Shown in pieces: positions 1 to 4,970 of a stretch of DNA of 8,364 bases. The stretch is from Acetobacteraceae bacterium (GTDB lineage: Bacteria; Pseudomonadota; Alphaproteobacteria; Acetobacterales; Acetobacteraceae), in the NCBI GenBank assembly GCA_947462945.1, contig CANHTE010000040.1, positions 1 to 8,364 on the forward strand, read 5' to 3'. Position numbers and translations under genes: made by a program. The notes under the pieces are model-generated. The model did no database searches and had not been told where the DNA came from. It saw only the letters and a program-made list of their open reading frames with translations. Every line of letters starts with the position of its first letter. Within the stretch, counting starts at the first letter, position 1.

Positions 1-233
1 GCCAGGCCTATGCGGTGGTGATGGATGATGCCGTTGTGGAGAAGCTCTTCACGACCATCGCCGAGCGCTACAAGGACCGCCAGGGCGGCTATTGCCGCGT
101 GTTGAAGGCCGGTTTCCGTTATGGCGATGCCGCCGCCATGGCCGTGATCGAGCTTGTGGACCGCGATGTCTCGGCCAAGGGCCTGGATAGCGGGCCGAAG
201 CCGGAAGCAACCGAGGAGCAGGAGGCGGCCTAG
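1..233 (+). CDS. rplQ: 50S ribosomal protein L17, 3' part (5' end outside the window)
   Basis: This is the C-terminal part of large-subunit ribosomal protein L17, which binds 23S rRNA near the peptide exit tunnel. The reading frame is open from position 3 to the TAG at 231-233. The visible part contains the conserved L17 block [20 protein letters not shown], then the residues [18 protein letters not shown], which form the last strand of the L17 fold. A short acidic, Ala/Glu-rich tail ending EQEAA follows; such non-conserved tails are common in alphaproteobacterial L17. The start codon and roughly the first half of the protein lie left of the window. In most bacteria rplQ is the last gene of the rpsM-rpsK-rpoA-rplQ operon, and the strong terminator just downstream agrees with that. 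Identification is secure. Confidence 0.96.
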   Translation, partial: QAYAVVMDDAVVEKLFTTIAERYKDRQGGYCRVLKAGFRYGDAAAMAVIELVDRDVSAKGLDSGPKPEATEEQEAA

Positions 234-261
234 GCCCACCTTCCAAGGCGGTCCCGAACAG

Positions 262-297
262 GGGCGAGGGGGGAACCTCTCGCCCATTTTCTTTTTT
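262..297 (+). terminator. Rho-independent terminator after rplQ
   Basis: A near-perfect GC-rich hairpin pairs 262-271 with 276-285: ten base pairs, one of them a G-T wobble, closed by a GGAA tetraloop (272-275). It is followed directly by ATTTTCTTTTTT (286-297). It begins 28 bases after the rplQ stop and should end the ribosomal protein operon, separating it from the DGPF-sigma operon. The pairing is seen directly; the function is inferred from the classical hairpin plus U-tract form. Confidence 0.93.
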
Positions 298-303
298 GGT
301 GCC

Positions 304-309
304 TGTCGA
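304..309 (+). promoter_or_regulatory. TGTCGA hexamer, possible -35 element for an ECF42-type promoter
   Basis: The hexamer TGTCGA lies 65 bases before the DGPF-protein start, just after the rplQ terminator. From memory, TGTCGA is the -35 motif reported for ECF42 sigma-factor promoters, paired with a CGA(T/C) -10 element, and DGPF genes are the usual targets. The weakness is spacing: the nearest downstream CGA triplets are at 338 and 354, much further than the expected 16-18 bases. The match may therefore be chance. Confidence 0.3.
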
Positions 310-337
310 AAACAAGGGGTGGCGGGGCTCATGCCGG

Positions 338-355
338 CGAGGGGATGATCCCTCG
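338..355 (+). promoter_or_regulatory. Inverted repeat in the leader of the DGPF gene
   Basis: CGAGGG (338-343) and CCCTCG (350-355) form a perfect six-base-pair inverted repeat around the six-base loop GATGAT. It ends eight bases before the GGAG ribosome-binding site (364-367) of the DGPF gene. It could be a protein-binding operator, for example for the MarR-type regulator encoded downstream, or an RNA hairpin in the leader. There is no U-tract, so it is not an intrinsic terminator. The symmetry is seen; the role is a guess. Confidence 0.35.
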
Positions 356-374
356 ATTCTGTTGGAGACCGCCC

Positions 375-737
375 ATGCAATACGCCCTGATCTTCGCCGA
401 GCCGGCCACCGAGTTCCAGAAGCGGAACGACCCCGCGGCTGCCCCCGCCTATTGGGGCGCCTGGACGGGTTATATCGGCGCCATGCGTGCGGCCGGCGTC
501 ATGACTGGCGGCCATGGGCTGGAGCCGCCGATCTTGGCGACCACGCTCCGCCTGCGTGACGGCCAGCGCCATGTGCAGGACGGCCCCTACGCGGACAGCA
601 AGGAGCAATTGGGCGGCTTCGTCGCGATCGAGGTGCCGGATTTGGACACAGCACTCGAATGGGCGTCGCGCAGCCCCGCGGCCGCCGTCGGTTCCGTGGA
701 GATCCGCCCGATCCTGCTGGCGCCCGCCGACGCATGA
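375..737 (+). CDS. DGPF-domain (YCII-related) protein, partner of the ECF42 sigma factor
   Basis: A 120-residue protein of the DGPF/YCII-related family (Pfam YCII). The N-terminal strand MQYALIFAEP and the signature DGPYADSKEQLGGF (about residues 71-84) are typical, followed by the second conserved strand FVAIEVPDLDTALEWA. The fold is a small ferredoxin-like alpha/beta barrel. The biochemical role is unknown; YciI relatives have been suggested to be enzymes. The start at 375 has GGAG seven bases upstream and gives the usual family N-terminus; an ATG at 345 in the same frame would add ten non-conserved residues. The stop overlaps the start of the sigma-factor gene by ATGA, so the two are probably translationally coupled. 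DGPF genes are the standard neighbours of ECF42 sigma factors and are thought to be their regulatory targets. Family assignment is firm; function is not. Confidence 0.9.
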   Translation: MQYALIFAEPATEFQKRNDPAAAPAYWGAWTGYIGAMRAAGVMTGGHGLEPPILATTLRLRDGQRHVQDGPYADSKEQLGGFVAIEVPDLDTALEWASRSPAAAVGSVEIRPILLAPADA

Positions 738-1960
738 GTGCTGCTGCGGCGGCGGAGCTGGCGGCGCGGCAGGCCTATGGCCGGCTGGTCGCCATCCTCG
801 CCGCCCGTACGCGCGATGTGGCGGCGGCGGAGGATGCCTTGTCCGAAGCCTTCCATGCGGCGCTGCGCCGCTGGCCTGAGACAGGCATGCCGGAGAATCC
901 GGTGGCCTGGCTGCTCACCGCCGCCCGCCGCCAGCATGGCCACGCGCATCGGCACATCCAGGTGCGCGCGGCGGCCGAGCCTACGCTGCGCCTTCTGTTG
1001 GAGGAGGCGCCCGAGACGGCCGACATCCCGGATCGCCGTTTGCAGTTGCTCATGGTTTGCGCGCATCCGGCCATTGCGCTGGAGGCGCAGGCGCCGCTCA
1101 TGCTGCAAACCGTGCTGGGGCTGGATGCGGCGCGCATCGCCGCCTGTTTCCTGACATCCCCGGCCGCCATGTCGCAGCGGCTGGTGCGGGCGAAGGCCCG
1201 GATTCGCGATGCCGGGATCGGCTTCGAGCTTCCCGGCGCCGCCGAGCTTCCCGCCCGGTTGGATTCGGTGATGAACGCCATCTACGCCGCCTTCGGCACC
1301 GGTTGGGCGGATTTGTTGGCGGATGGTGCGGGCGGTACCGGGCTGGTGGAGGAGGCGATCTGGCTGGCCCGGCTGCTGGTGGCCCTGCTGCCCGGGGCGC
1401 CCGAACCCAAGGGGCTGCTCGCCCTGATGCTCTACGCTGCGGCGCGGCGCGGCGCGCGGCGCGATGCGGCCGGCCGCTTTGTCCCGCTCTCCGCGCAGGA
1501 CCCGCAAGCCTGGTCGCGCGCCTTCATCGCCGAGGCGGAGGCCCTGCTGCGCGACGCGGCGCGGGCCGCGCTGCCGGGCCGCTTCCAGATCGAGGCCGCG
1601 ATCCAATCCGTGCATGTCGAGGCACGGATCACCGGGGCGGATCGGGCTGCCGCCCTGCTCGCGCTGTATGACCTCCTGGCACGGCTCTCGCCCACGGCAG
1701 GCGTCCTGGTGGCGCGGGCGGCCGCCATCGCCGATGCCGGCCATGCGCAGGCGGCTTTGCGGGAACTCGATGGCCTGGCGGGCGAGCTCGCGGGCTATCA
1801 GCCCTGGTGGGCCACGCGGGCGCATGTGCTGGGCCTGCTCGGCGAGGCGGAGGCAGCGCGCGAGGCACGGCGGCGCGCGGCGGGCTTGGCAGAGGACCCG
1901 GCGGTGCGGGCCTGGCTGCTCGGCGCGCAGGATCACGCGGGACCACGCAATCAAGCATGA
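734..1960 (+). CDS. ECF-type RNA polymerase sigma factor, ECF42 type with C-terminal TPR-like extension
   Basis: A 408-residue sigma factor of the long ECF type (COG4941 / ECF42), about twice the size of a classical ECF factor. The region-2 domain spans about residues 10-75, including AEDALSEAFHAALRRWP and NPVAWLLTAARR. Region 4 spans about 97-170, including LVRAKARIRDAG. The C-terminal half (about 172-405) is the characteristic helical extension, with LVEEAIWLARLL, GLLALMLYAAARR and a final TPR-like segment (about 325-400, with GYQPWWATRAHVLGLLGEAE). Family members often carry an FNEGY-like motif early in this extension; here the corresponding residues read FGTGW. The start ATG at 734 overlaps the DGPF stop (ATGA). 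No anti-sigma gene is adjacent, as is usual for ECF42, whose activity is thought to be controlled through the C-terminal domain. It probably directs RNA polymerase to its own operon and to DGPF genes. The type is clear; the inducing signal is unknown. Confidence 0.9.
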   Translation: MSAAAAAELAARQAYGRLVAILAARTRDVAAAEDALSEAFHAALRRWPETGMPENPVAWLLTAARRQHGHAHRHIQVRAAAEPTLRLLLEEAPETADIPDRRLQLLMVCAHPAIALEAQAPLMLQTVLGLDAARIAACFLTSPAAMSQRLVRAKARIRDAGIGFELPGAAELPARLDSVMNAIYAAFGTGWADLLADGAGGTGLVEEAIWLARLLVALLPGAPEPKGLLALMLYAAARRGARRDAAGRFVPLSAQDPQAWSRAFIAEAEALLRDAARAALPGRFQIEAAIQSVHVEARITGADRAAALLALYDLLARLSPTAGVLVARAAAIADAGHAQAALRELDGLAGELAGYQPWWATRAHVLGLLGEAEAAREARRRAAGLAEDPAVRAWLLGAQDHAGPRNQA

Positions 1961-2337
1961 TCATGATGATCAGCATTATGACGGATCATCTCTCCGCTTC
2001 GGTCCCCGGCTGCATCATCGCCCCGCCTTTCTCGCCCGGCGGCTACATCAATTGTGTCCGCCGGTGGGGGCTGAAGCCCTGGCCGATGCGGGGTTGACCC
2101 ATCTGGAGTATCCAGCGCTCGGCAGTCCGGCCGAGGAGCCGGGCATGGATCAGCGGCGGCTCGCCCTGTTGATCGGGATTGATCGCAACAGCGTTGGCTT
2201 GCTGCTGGAGGGCCTGGAAAGGCGTGGCTTGGTCCGCCGGGACTTGGCGCAGGACCGCAGGGCACGCCCCTTGCACCTGGCCCAAGCGGGCGCCCAGGTG
2301 GCGGCCGGCCTTGCTGCAAGGGGTGGAGCTTCACCCG
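1957..2337 (+). pseudogene. MarR-family transcriptional regulator, frameshifted and 3'-truncated
   Basis: A MarR-type winged-helix regulator can be read only across frames. An ATG at 1957 overlaps the sigma stop (ATGA), with a further in-frame ATG at 1978, and reads MTDHLSASVPG before running to a stop at 2095-2097. From about 2012 the MarR coding continues one base out of phase, with no ATG in the new frame before the middle of the domain: FLARRLHQL, EALADAGLTHLEY, then the winged helix MDQRRLALLIGIDRNS, LLEGLERRGLVRRDLAQDRR and HLAQAGAQV. A net one-base loss near 2010-2035 would explain this. After AGAQV the match fades. The next frame gives RPALLQ, which resembles the following MarR helix, and ends at a TAA at 2362-2364; the usual 40-50 C-terminal residues are missing. 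MarR proteins are dimeric ligand-responsive repressors, and this one has lost the dimerisation helices. It was probably the third gene of the DGPF-sigma operon. A sequencing error could explain one frameshift but not the missing end. Confidence 0.7.
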
Positions 2338-2396
2338 TTCAAAAGGAATCGTTTGAGCGGATAAAGATGTCCGAAAACAATGAGCTGGAGCGTGCT
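2338..2396. other. AT-richer segment, possible intergenic repeat or insertion remnant
   Basis: From the end of the MarR remnant to the stop of the secreted protein on the other strand, base composition changes abruptly to roughly even AT and GC, including AAAAGGAATCGTTTGAGCGG and TCCGAAAACAATGAGCTGGA, while both flanks are strongly GC-rich. It sits where the MarR 3' end should be, so it may mark a deletion or insertion junction. It loosely resembles dispersed intergenic sequences remembered from other alphaproteobacteria that contain GAGCGTGCT. No convincing hairpin terminator for either converging operon was found here. Identity uncertain. Confidence 0.3.
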
Positions 2397-2819
2397 TTAG
2401 CCGCTGAAGCGCATCACCGCCGCCATGTCGGGCGCGAAATCCCGCAGCGCCGGCTGCAACGCGGCCGGCCAGGGCGCCACACGCGGCGGGATGAAAAGGG
2501 AGGGGCGCTCATTTTGCAGCAACAGGATCACCACCGATTCCGTGTGGGTGTCGAAGCCCAGGAAGACCCGCGCCTCCTCGGTCACGCCGTAGCCATGTAC
2601 CCAGCGCCCGTCGGTGATGGCGAGCGGTGGCCCGGCGCCGCGCAGCGTGTCACTGACGATGCGCTGCCGCCCGGCTGACATGGAGCGCAGCCGTGGGCCC
2701 ACCGTCGGGTGCCGCGCCAGTTCGAGCACGGGCTGGCCGGCCAGCAGCAGTACCTCGGGCGCATCCGCGCGGGCGGCAAGCGGCGTGCCTGCGAGAGCGA
2801 GGAGGGCGCGCCTATTCAA
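2397..2819 (-). CDS. Putative secreted protein of unknown function, overlapping the 3' end of the Bug-type gene
   Basis: A 140-residue protein that I do not recognise. Residues 1-18 look like a signal peptide: basic NRR, a short hydrophobic stretch ALLALAG, and a likely cleavage site ARA before DAPEV. The mature part of about 122 residues is mixed alpha/beta. It has AGQPVLELARHPTV near its start, WVHGYGVTEEARVFLGF in the middle, a hydrophobic strand SVVILLL, then PSLFIPPRVAPWP and a conserved-looking end FAPDMAAVMRF. There is no lipoprotein cysteine. The chosen start is TTG at 2819, because it yields the signal peptide and the next in-frame ATG falls at residue 47; no clear Shine-Dalgarno site is visible. 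The gene overlaps the solute-binding-protein gene by eight bases, which suggests translational coupling and co-transcription. A periplasmic role related to that protein is only an inference. Confidence 0.72.
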   Translation of the reverse strand: MNRRALLALAGTPLAARADAPEVLLLAGQPVLELARHPTVGPRLRSMSAGRQRIVSDTLRGAGPPLAITDGRWVHGYGVTEEARVFLGFDTHTESVVILLLQNERPSLFIPPRVAPWPAALQPALRDFAPDMAAVMRFSG

Positions 2820-3777
2820 TGCTGATATTCGCCACGCGCACCAATTCGGCCATGGCTATGCGGCCCTGGGTGACGAAGCGGGCGAATTCGGCAGGGCTGC
2901 TGCCCACCGGCACGGCGGCGAGTTGCGCCAGCCGCGCCTGCACGGGCGCCTCGGCCAGGGTGTCGGCCAGCGCCGCATGCAGGGCGGCGATGGGGGCGGC
3001 CGGGGTGCCGGCGGGGGCGAACATCGCCACCCACTCGCTCAGCTCGATGCCGGGCGTGCCGAGTTCGGCGAAGGTGGGCACGTCCGGGCGCAGCGGCACG
3101 CGTGCCGCGGCCGAAACGGCGATGAAGCGCGCGCGCCCGCCATCCACGATGGGCCCGGCCGAGAGCATGGTGATGAAGCAGCCATCCAGCGTGCCAGCGG
3201 CCAGGTCCCGCGCCGCATCGGCGCCGCCGCGATAGGGCACATGCGTCGTCTCGATGCCGGCCGCGCGGTTCAACTGCGCGAGGCCCAGATGCCCGGCCGT
3301 GGCATTGCCCTGTGTGCCGATATTGAGCGGCTGGCGGCGGGCGAGCGCGATGAACTCCGCCAGGTTGCGCGCGGGCAGGTCTGCCTTGACCGCCAGCACC
3401 TGCGGGAAGGTGCAGACGAGTGAGATGGGCGTGAAGGCCGTCGCGTAATCAAAGGGCAGGCCGCGCAGCAGGCTGGGATTCACGATGTGGCTGGAGGCAT
3501 CCATCAGCAATGTGTTGCCATCCGGCGCGCTGCGCGCCACCTCGCCCCCGCCGACCGAGCCGCCGGCGCCGGTGCGGTTCTCCACGATGATGGTCTGGCC
3601 CAGTCGTTCCGCGATGCGGGGCATGATGCTGCGCGTGGCGCTATCGGCCGCGCCGCCAGCGGCGAAGGGGACCACCACGCGGATGGGGCGCGACTGCGCC
3701 CGGGCCAGGCTCGGCAAGGCCAGGTTCGGCAAGGCCAGGCCGGGAAGGGCTATGGCCAGGCGGCGGGTGATGGACAT
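2812..3777 (-). CDS. Bug/TctC-family periplasmic solute-binding protein (tripartite tricarboxylate transporter type)
   Basis: A 321-residue extracytoplasmic binding protein of the Bug (TctC) family, which captures carboxylates or other small organic acids. Residues 1-27 form a signal peptide with a likely cut after ARA, unusually built from the repeats GLALP, NLALP and SLARA. The mature protein shows the family landmarks PIRVVVPFAAGGAADSATR (about 31-49), ENRTGAGG (66-73), SAPDG (83-87), VPYRGG (180-185), then AARDLAAGTLDG and the C-terminal Bug segment SEWVAMFAPAGTP. The start ATG at 3777 has GGGAG six bases upstream. No TctA or TctB membrane genes are in the window, so this is an orphan binding protein, as is common in Acetobacteraceae and Burkholderiales. 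Its ligand cannot be read from sequence. It probably shares an mRNA with the overlapping secreted protein downstream. Confidence 0.93.
   Translation of the reverse strand: MSITRRLAIALPGLALPNLALPSLARAQSRPIRVVVPFAAGGAADSATRSIMPRIAERLGQTIIVENRTGAGGSVGGGEVARSAPDGNTLLMDASSHIVNPSLLRGLPFDYATAFTPISLVCTFPQVLAVKADLPARNLAEFIALARRQPLNIGTQGNATAGHLGLAQLNRAAGIETTHVPYRGGADAARDLAAGTLDGCFITMLSAGPIVDGGRARFIAVSAAARVPLRPDVPTFAELGTPGIELSEWVAMFAPAGTPAAPIAALHAALADTLAEAPVQARLAQLAAVPVGSSPAEFARFVTQGRIAMAELVRVANISIE
3704..3748 (-). repeat. Three 15-bp tandem repeats inside the signal-peptide coding region
   Basis: Three consecutive 15-base units (3704-3718, 3719-3733, 3734-3748) are read on the + strand as GCCAGGCTCGGCAAG, GCCAGGTTCGGCAAG and the diverged GCCAGGCCGGGAAGG. 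The first two differ at one base. On the coding strand they encode GLALP, NLALP and SLARA in the hydrophobic core of the Bug-protein signal peptide. The unit length is a multiple of three, so expansion or contraction keeps the frame and only lengthens or shortens the signal peptide. Confidence 0.85.
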
Positions 3778-3785
3778 GGCGGGCT

Positions 3786-3799
3786 CCCAAAGCTTTGGG
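3786..3799. promoter_or_regulatory. 14-bp perfect palindrome at the ribosome-binding site of the Bug-type gene
   Basis: CCCAAAGCTTTGGG is a perfect palindrome nine bases upstream of the Bug-gene start codon. On the - strand its last bases form part of the Shine-Dalgarno sequence GGGAG. A protein bound here, or a hairpin in the mRNA, could limit translation or transcription of the binding-protein operon. It could also be a chance palindrome around a HindIII-like AAGCTT core. The symmetry is certain; the function is not. Confidence 0.4.
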
Positions 3800-3825
3800 C
3801 GCTCACATCGGCCGCTCGGCCCGGG

Positions 3826-3852
3826 GCGTCAAGCCGCGCGGCGTTTTGACGC
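3826..3852. promoter_or_regulatory. Nested inverted repeat between the divergent Bug-type and phosphoribosyltransferase genes
   Basis: GCGTCAA (3826-3832) and TTGACGC (3846-3852) are perfect seven-base inverted arms separated by 13 bases. The spacer itself contains the perfect ten-base palindrome GCCGCGCGGC (3833-3842). The element lies in the 104-base gap between two divergent genes, 29 bases before the phosphoribosyltransferase start. The arms contain TTGACG on the + strand, a -35-like hexamer, but no clear -10 follows. An operator serving one or both divergent promoters is plausible. Confidence 0.4.
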
Positions 3853-3881
3853 GTGCTGCGTGCCGTGAGAGGGGTTGAGCC

Positions 3882-4520
3882 GTGACCGACCCCTGGCAAA
3901 GCTTCGACACGCAACCCGATCCCGGCCCGCCCTTCGGCGCGCGATACCCCGCACCCATGCCGGATGGGCGCTTCCTGCACCTGCCCATCCGCCCCATTGG
4001 CGTGGCTGGGCTGATCGCCACCCAGGCCAGCTTCCCCGTGATCCATGCCCTCACCGGCTGGATGGCCGAGGCCGTCGCCCCGCTGGGCGCGGAGATGGTG
4101 CTGGGTCTGCCCACCCTGGGGCATGTCTTTGCCCCCTTGCTGGCCGAGCGGCTGGGCCATCCGCACTGGGTTGCCGCCGGCTATTCCCGCAAGCTTTGGT
4201 ATGAGGACCGGCTGAGCGTGCCCATGCGCTCCATTACCACCACGGCCGAGCGCCGGCTCTGGCTGGACCCGCGCATGCTGCCGCGCCTGGCTGGGCGGAG
4301 GGTGCTGCTGGTGGATGATGTGATTTCCACAGGCTCCTCGGCCCAGGCGGGGCTGGCGCTGCTGGCGGCGGCGGGGCTTCGCCCCGTCGGGCTTTGTGTC
4401 GCGATGATCCAGACCCGCGCCTGGGCCGCAGCCTGGCCGGCCGAACTCCCGGTGGTCAGTGTGTTTGAAACGCCGGGCTTTCGGGATGGGCCAGGTGGTT
4501 GGTGGCCGGAGGCCCGCTGA
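3882..4520 (+). CDS. Phosphoribosyltransferase-fold protein
   Basis: A 212-residue cytoplasmic protein with the type I phosphoribosyltransferase signature VLLVDDVISTGSS (residues 141-153), which binds the ribose-5-phosphate of PRPP. Upstream are EMVLGLPTLGHVFAPLLAERLG (about 71-92), typical of the core beta-alpha unit, and RKLWYEDRLSVPMRSITT (about 103-120), which sits where the flexible catalytic loop of adenine/xanthine-type enzymes lies. The protein ends with FETPGFRDGPGGWWPEAR. The base or other acceptor cannot be deduced, so it may be a salvage enzyme or a regulatory PRPP-binding relative. The start is GTG at 3882: GAGAGGGG lies seven bases before it and an in-frame TGA at 3876-3878 excludes longer forms. 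The gene is divergent from the Bug-type gene, and its TGA directly abuts the stop of the small - strand gene. Confidence 0.87.
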   Translation: MTDPWQSFDTQPDPGPPFGARYPAPMPDGRFLHLPIRPIGVAGLIATQASFPVIHALTGWMAEAVAPLGAEMVLGLPTLGHVFAPLLAERLGHPHWVAAGYSRKLWYEDRLSVPMRSITTTAERRLWLDPRMLPRLAGRRVLLVDDVISTGSSAQAGLALLAAAGLRPVGLCVAMIQTRAWAAAWPAELPVVSVFETPGFRDGPGGWWPEAR

Positions 4521-4649
4521 TCACAGCAGGGTGGCGATCAACGGCGTCAGCGCCAGCATACCCAGCGCGATCATGATGCCATAGGCCAGAACGCCGCCCC
4601 AACTCACGGTGGCATTCTTGTCAGGATGCGGTCGGCGGGGATAGGCCAT
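4521..4649 (-). CDS. Small single-helix membrane protein (42 residues), unknown function
   Basis: A 42-residue ORF on the - strand begins with ATG at 4649 and ends with TGA at 4523-4521. It has an excellent ribosome-binding site, GGAG six bases before the ATG. The product begins with a hydrophilic, positively charged segment (MAYPRRPHPDKNATVS, residues 1-16), then WGG and one hydrophobic helix of about 22-25 residues (about 18-42, with LAYGIMIALGML and LTPLIATLL) reaching the C-terminus. This predicts a single-pass inner-membrane peptide. Size and design recall small accessory subunits of respiratory complexes, such as the short subunit IV of alphaproteobacterial aa3 oxidases, but no specific motif confirms that. 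It meets the phosphoribosyltransferase gene stop to stop with no spacer and has an AT-rich upstream region suited to its own promoter. The good ribosome-binding site and coherent membrane topology support a real gene; family unrecognised. Confidence 0.72.
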   Translation of the reverse strand: MAYPRRPHPDKNATVSWGGVLAYGIMIALGMLALTPLIATLL

Positions 4650-4685
4650 GGGGGGCTCCTGCGGGGTTAAAAATTACGTCAAATA

Positions 4686-4714
4686 TCAATAAATGCGAAG
4701 GCATCAAAAAGCAA
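4686..4714 (-). promoter_or_regulatory. Possible sigma70-like promoter for the small membrane protein
   Basis: On the - strand, TTGCTT (4714-4709) and TATTGA (4691-4686) are separated by 17 bases, matching the -35/-10 layout moderately well. Transcription would begin near 4679, giving a leader of about 30 bases with the GGAG site before the ATG at 4649. The surrounding segment is strikingly AT-rich for this genome, as expected for a promoter. Sequence match only. Confidence 0.3.
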
Positions 4715-4970
4715 AGGTAATTTGCCCGTTGAGCCGGGCGGCACGCGGTTTCATGCCCGTGTCATGTTTCACCGCCCCTCCCGTCCGCCATTCCGCCCCA
4801 GCGGCCAGATGGTTGGCTGACTGGTGGGCAGGAGAGCCGGCATGCGCCCCAATTCCCTGCACGCTCCCGCCATCCCCTGACATGACGCGACTTCGGCCAG
4901 GGGCTGGACGCGGCCTGGCGTTTTGGGTGTCATTTACCGGCCGGAAAGGTCGGCTCATTAAAGACGCAGC
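4715..4970. other. Intergenic region before the chemoreceptor gene, no gene seen
   Basis: No convincing coding sequence is present: the open frames crossing it on either strand are extensions of shadow frames from the chemoreceptor gene. The left end contains GCAAA-GGTAA-TTTGC (4711-4725), a short inverted repeat; the rest returns to typical GC-rich composition. It should hold the promoter and leader of the chemoreceptor gene. No clear sigma70 or sigma28 (TAAA-N15-GCCGATAA) site could be identified. Confidence 0.5.

Noticed and set aside
345..374. An upstream ATG at 345 as the start of the DGPF protein
   Set aside because: It lies inside the inverted repeat, adds ten residues unlike the family N-terminus, and the ATG at 375 has the better-placed GGAG site.
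587..1954. A 455-codon open frame on the - strand opposite the ECF42 sigma gene
   Set aside because: It is rich in Arg, Gly, Pro and His with no recognisable domain, and mirrors the GC-rich third-position pattern of the sigma gene, which has clear family motifs. It is a shadow frame.
2345..2364. Resemblance of GGAATCGTTTGAGCGGATAA to the lac operator
   Set aside because: It lacks the lac operator symmetry, contains extra bases in the left arm, and no LacI-type regulator or lac-like gene is present. It is a chance likeness.
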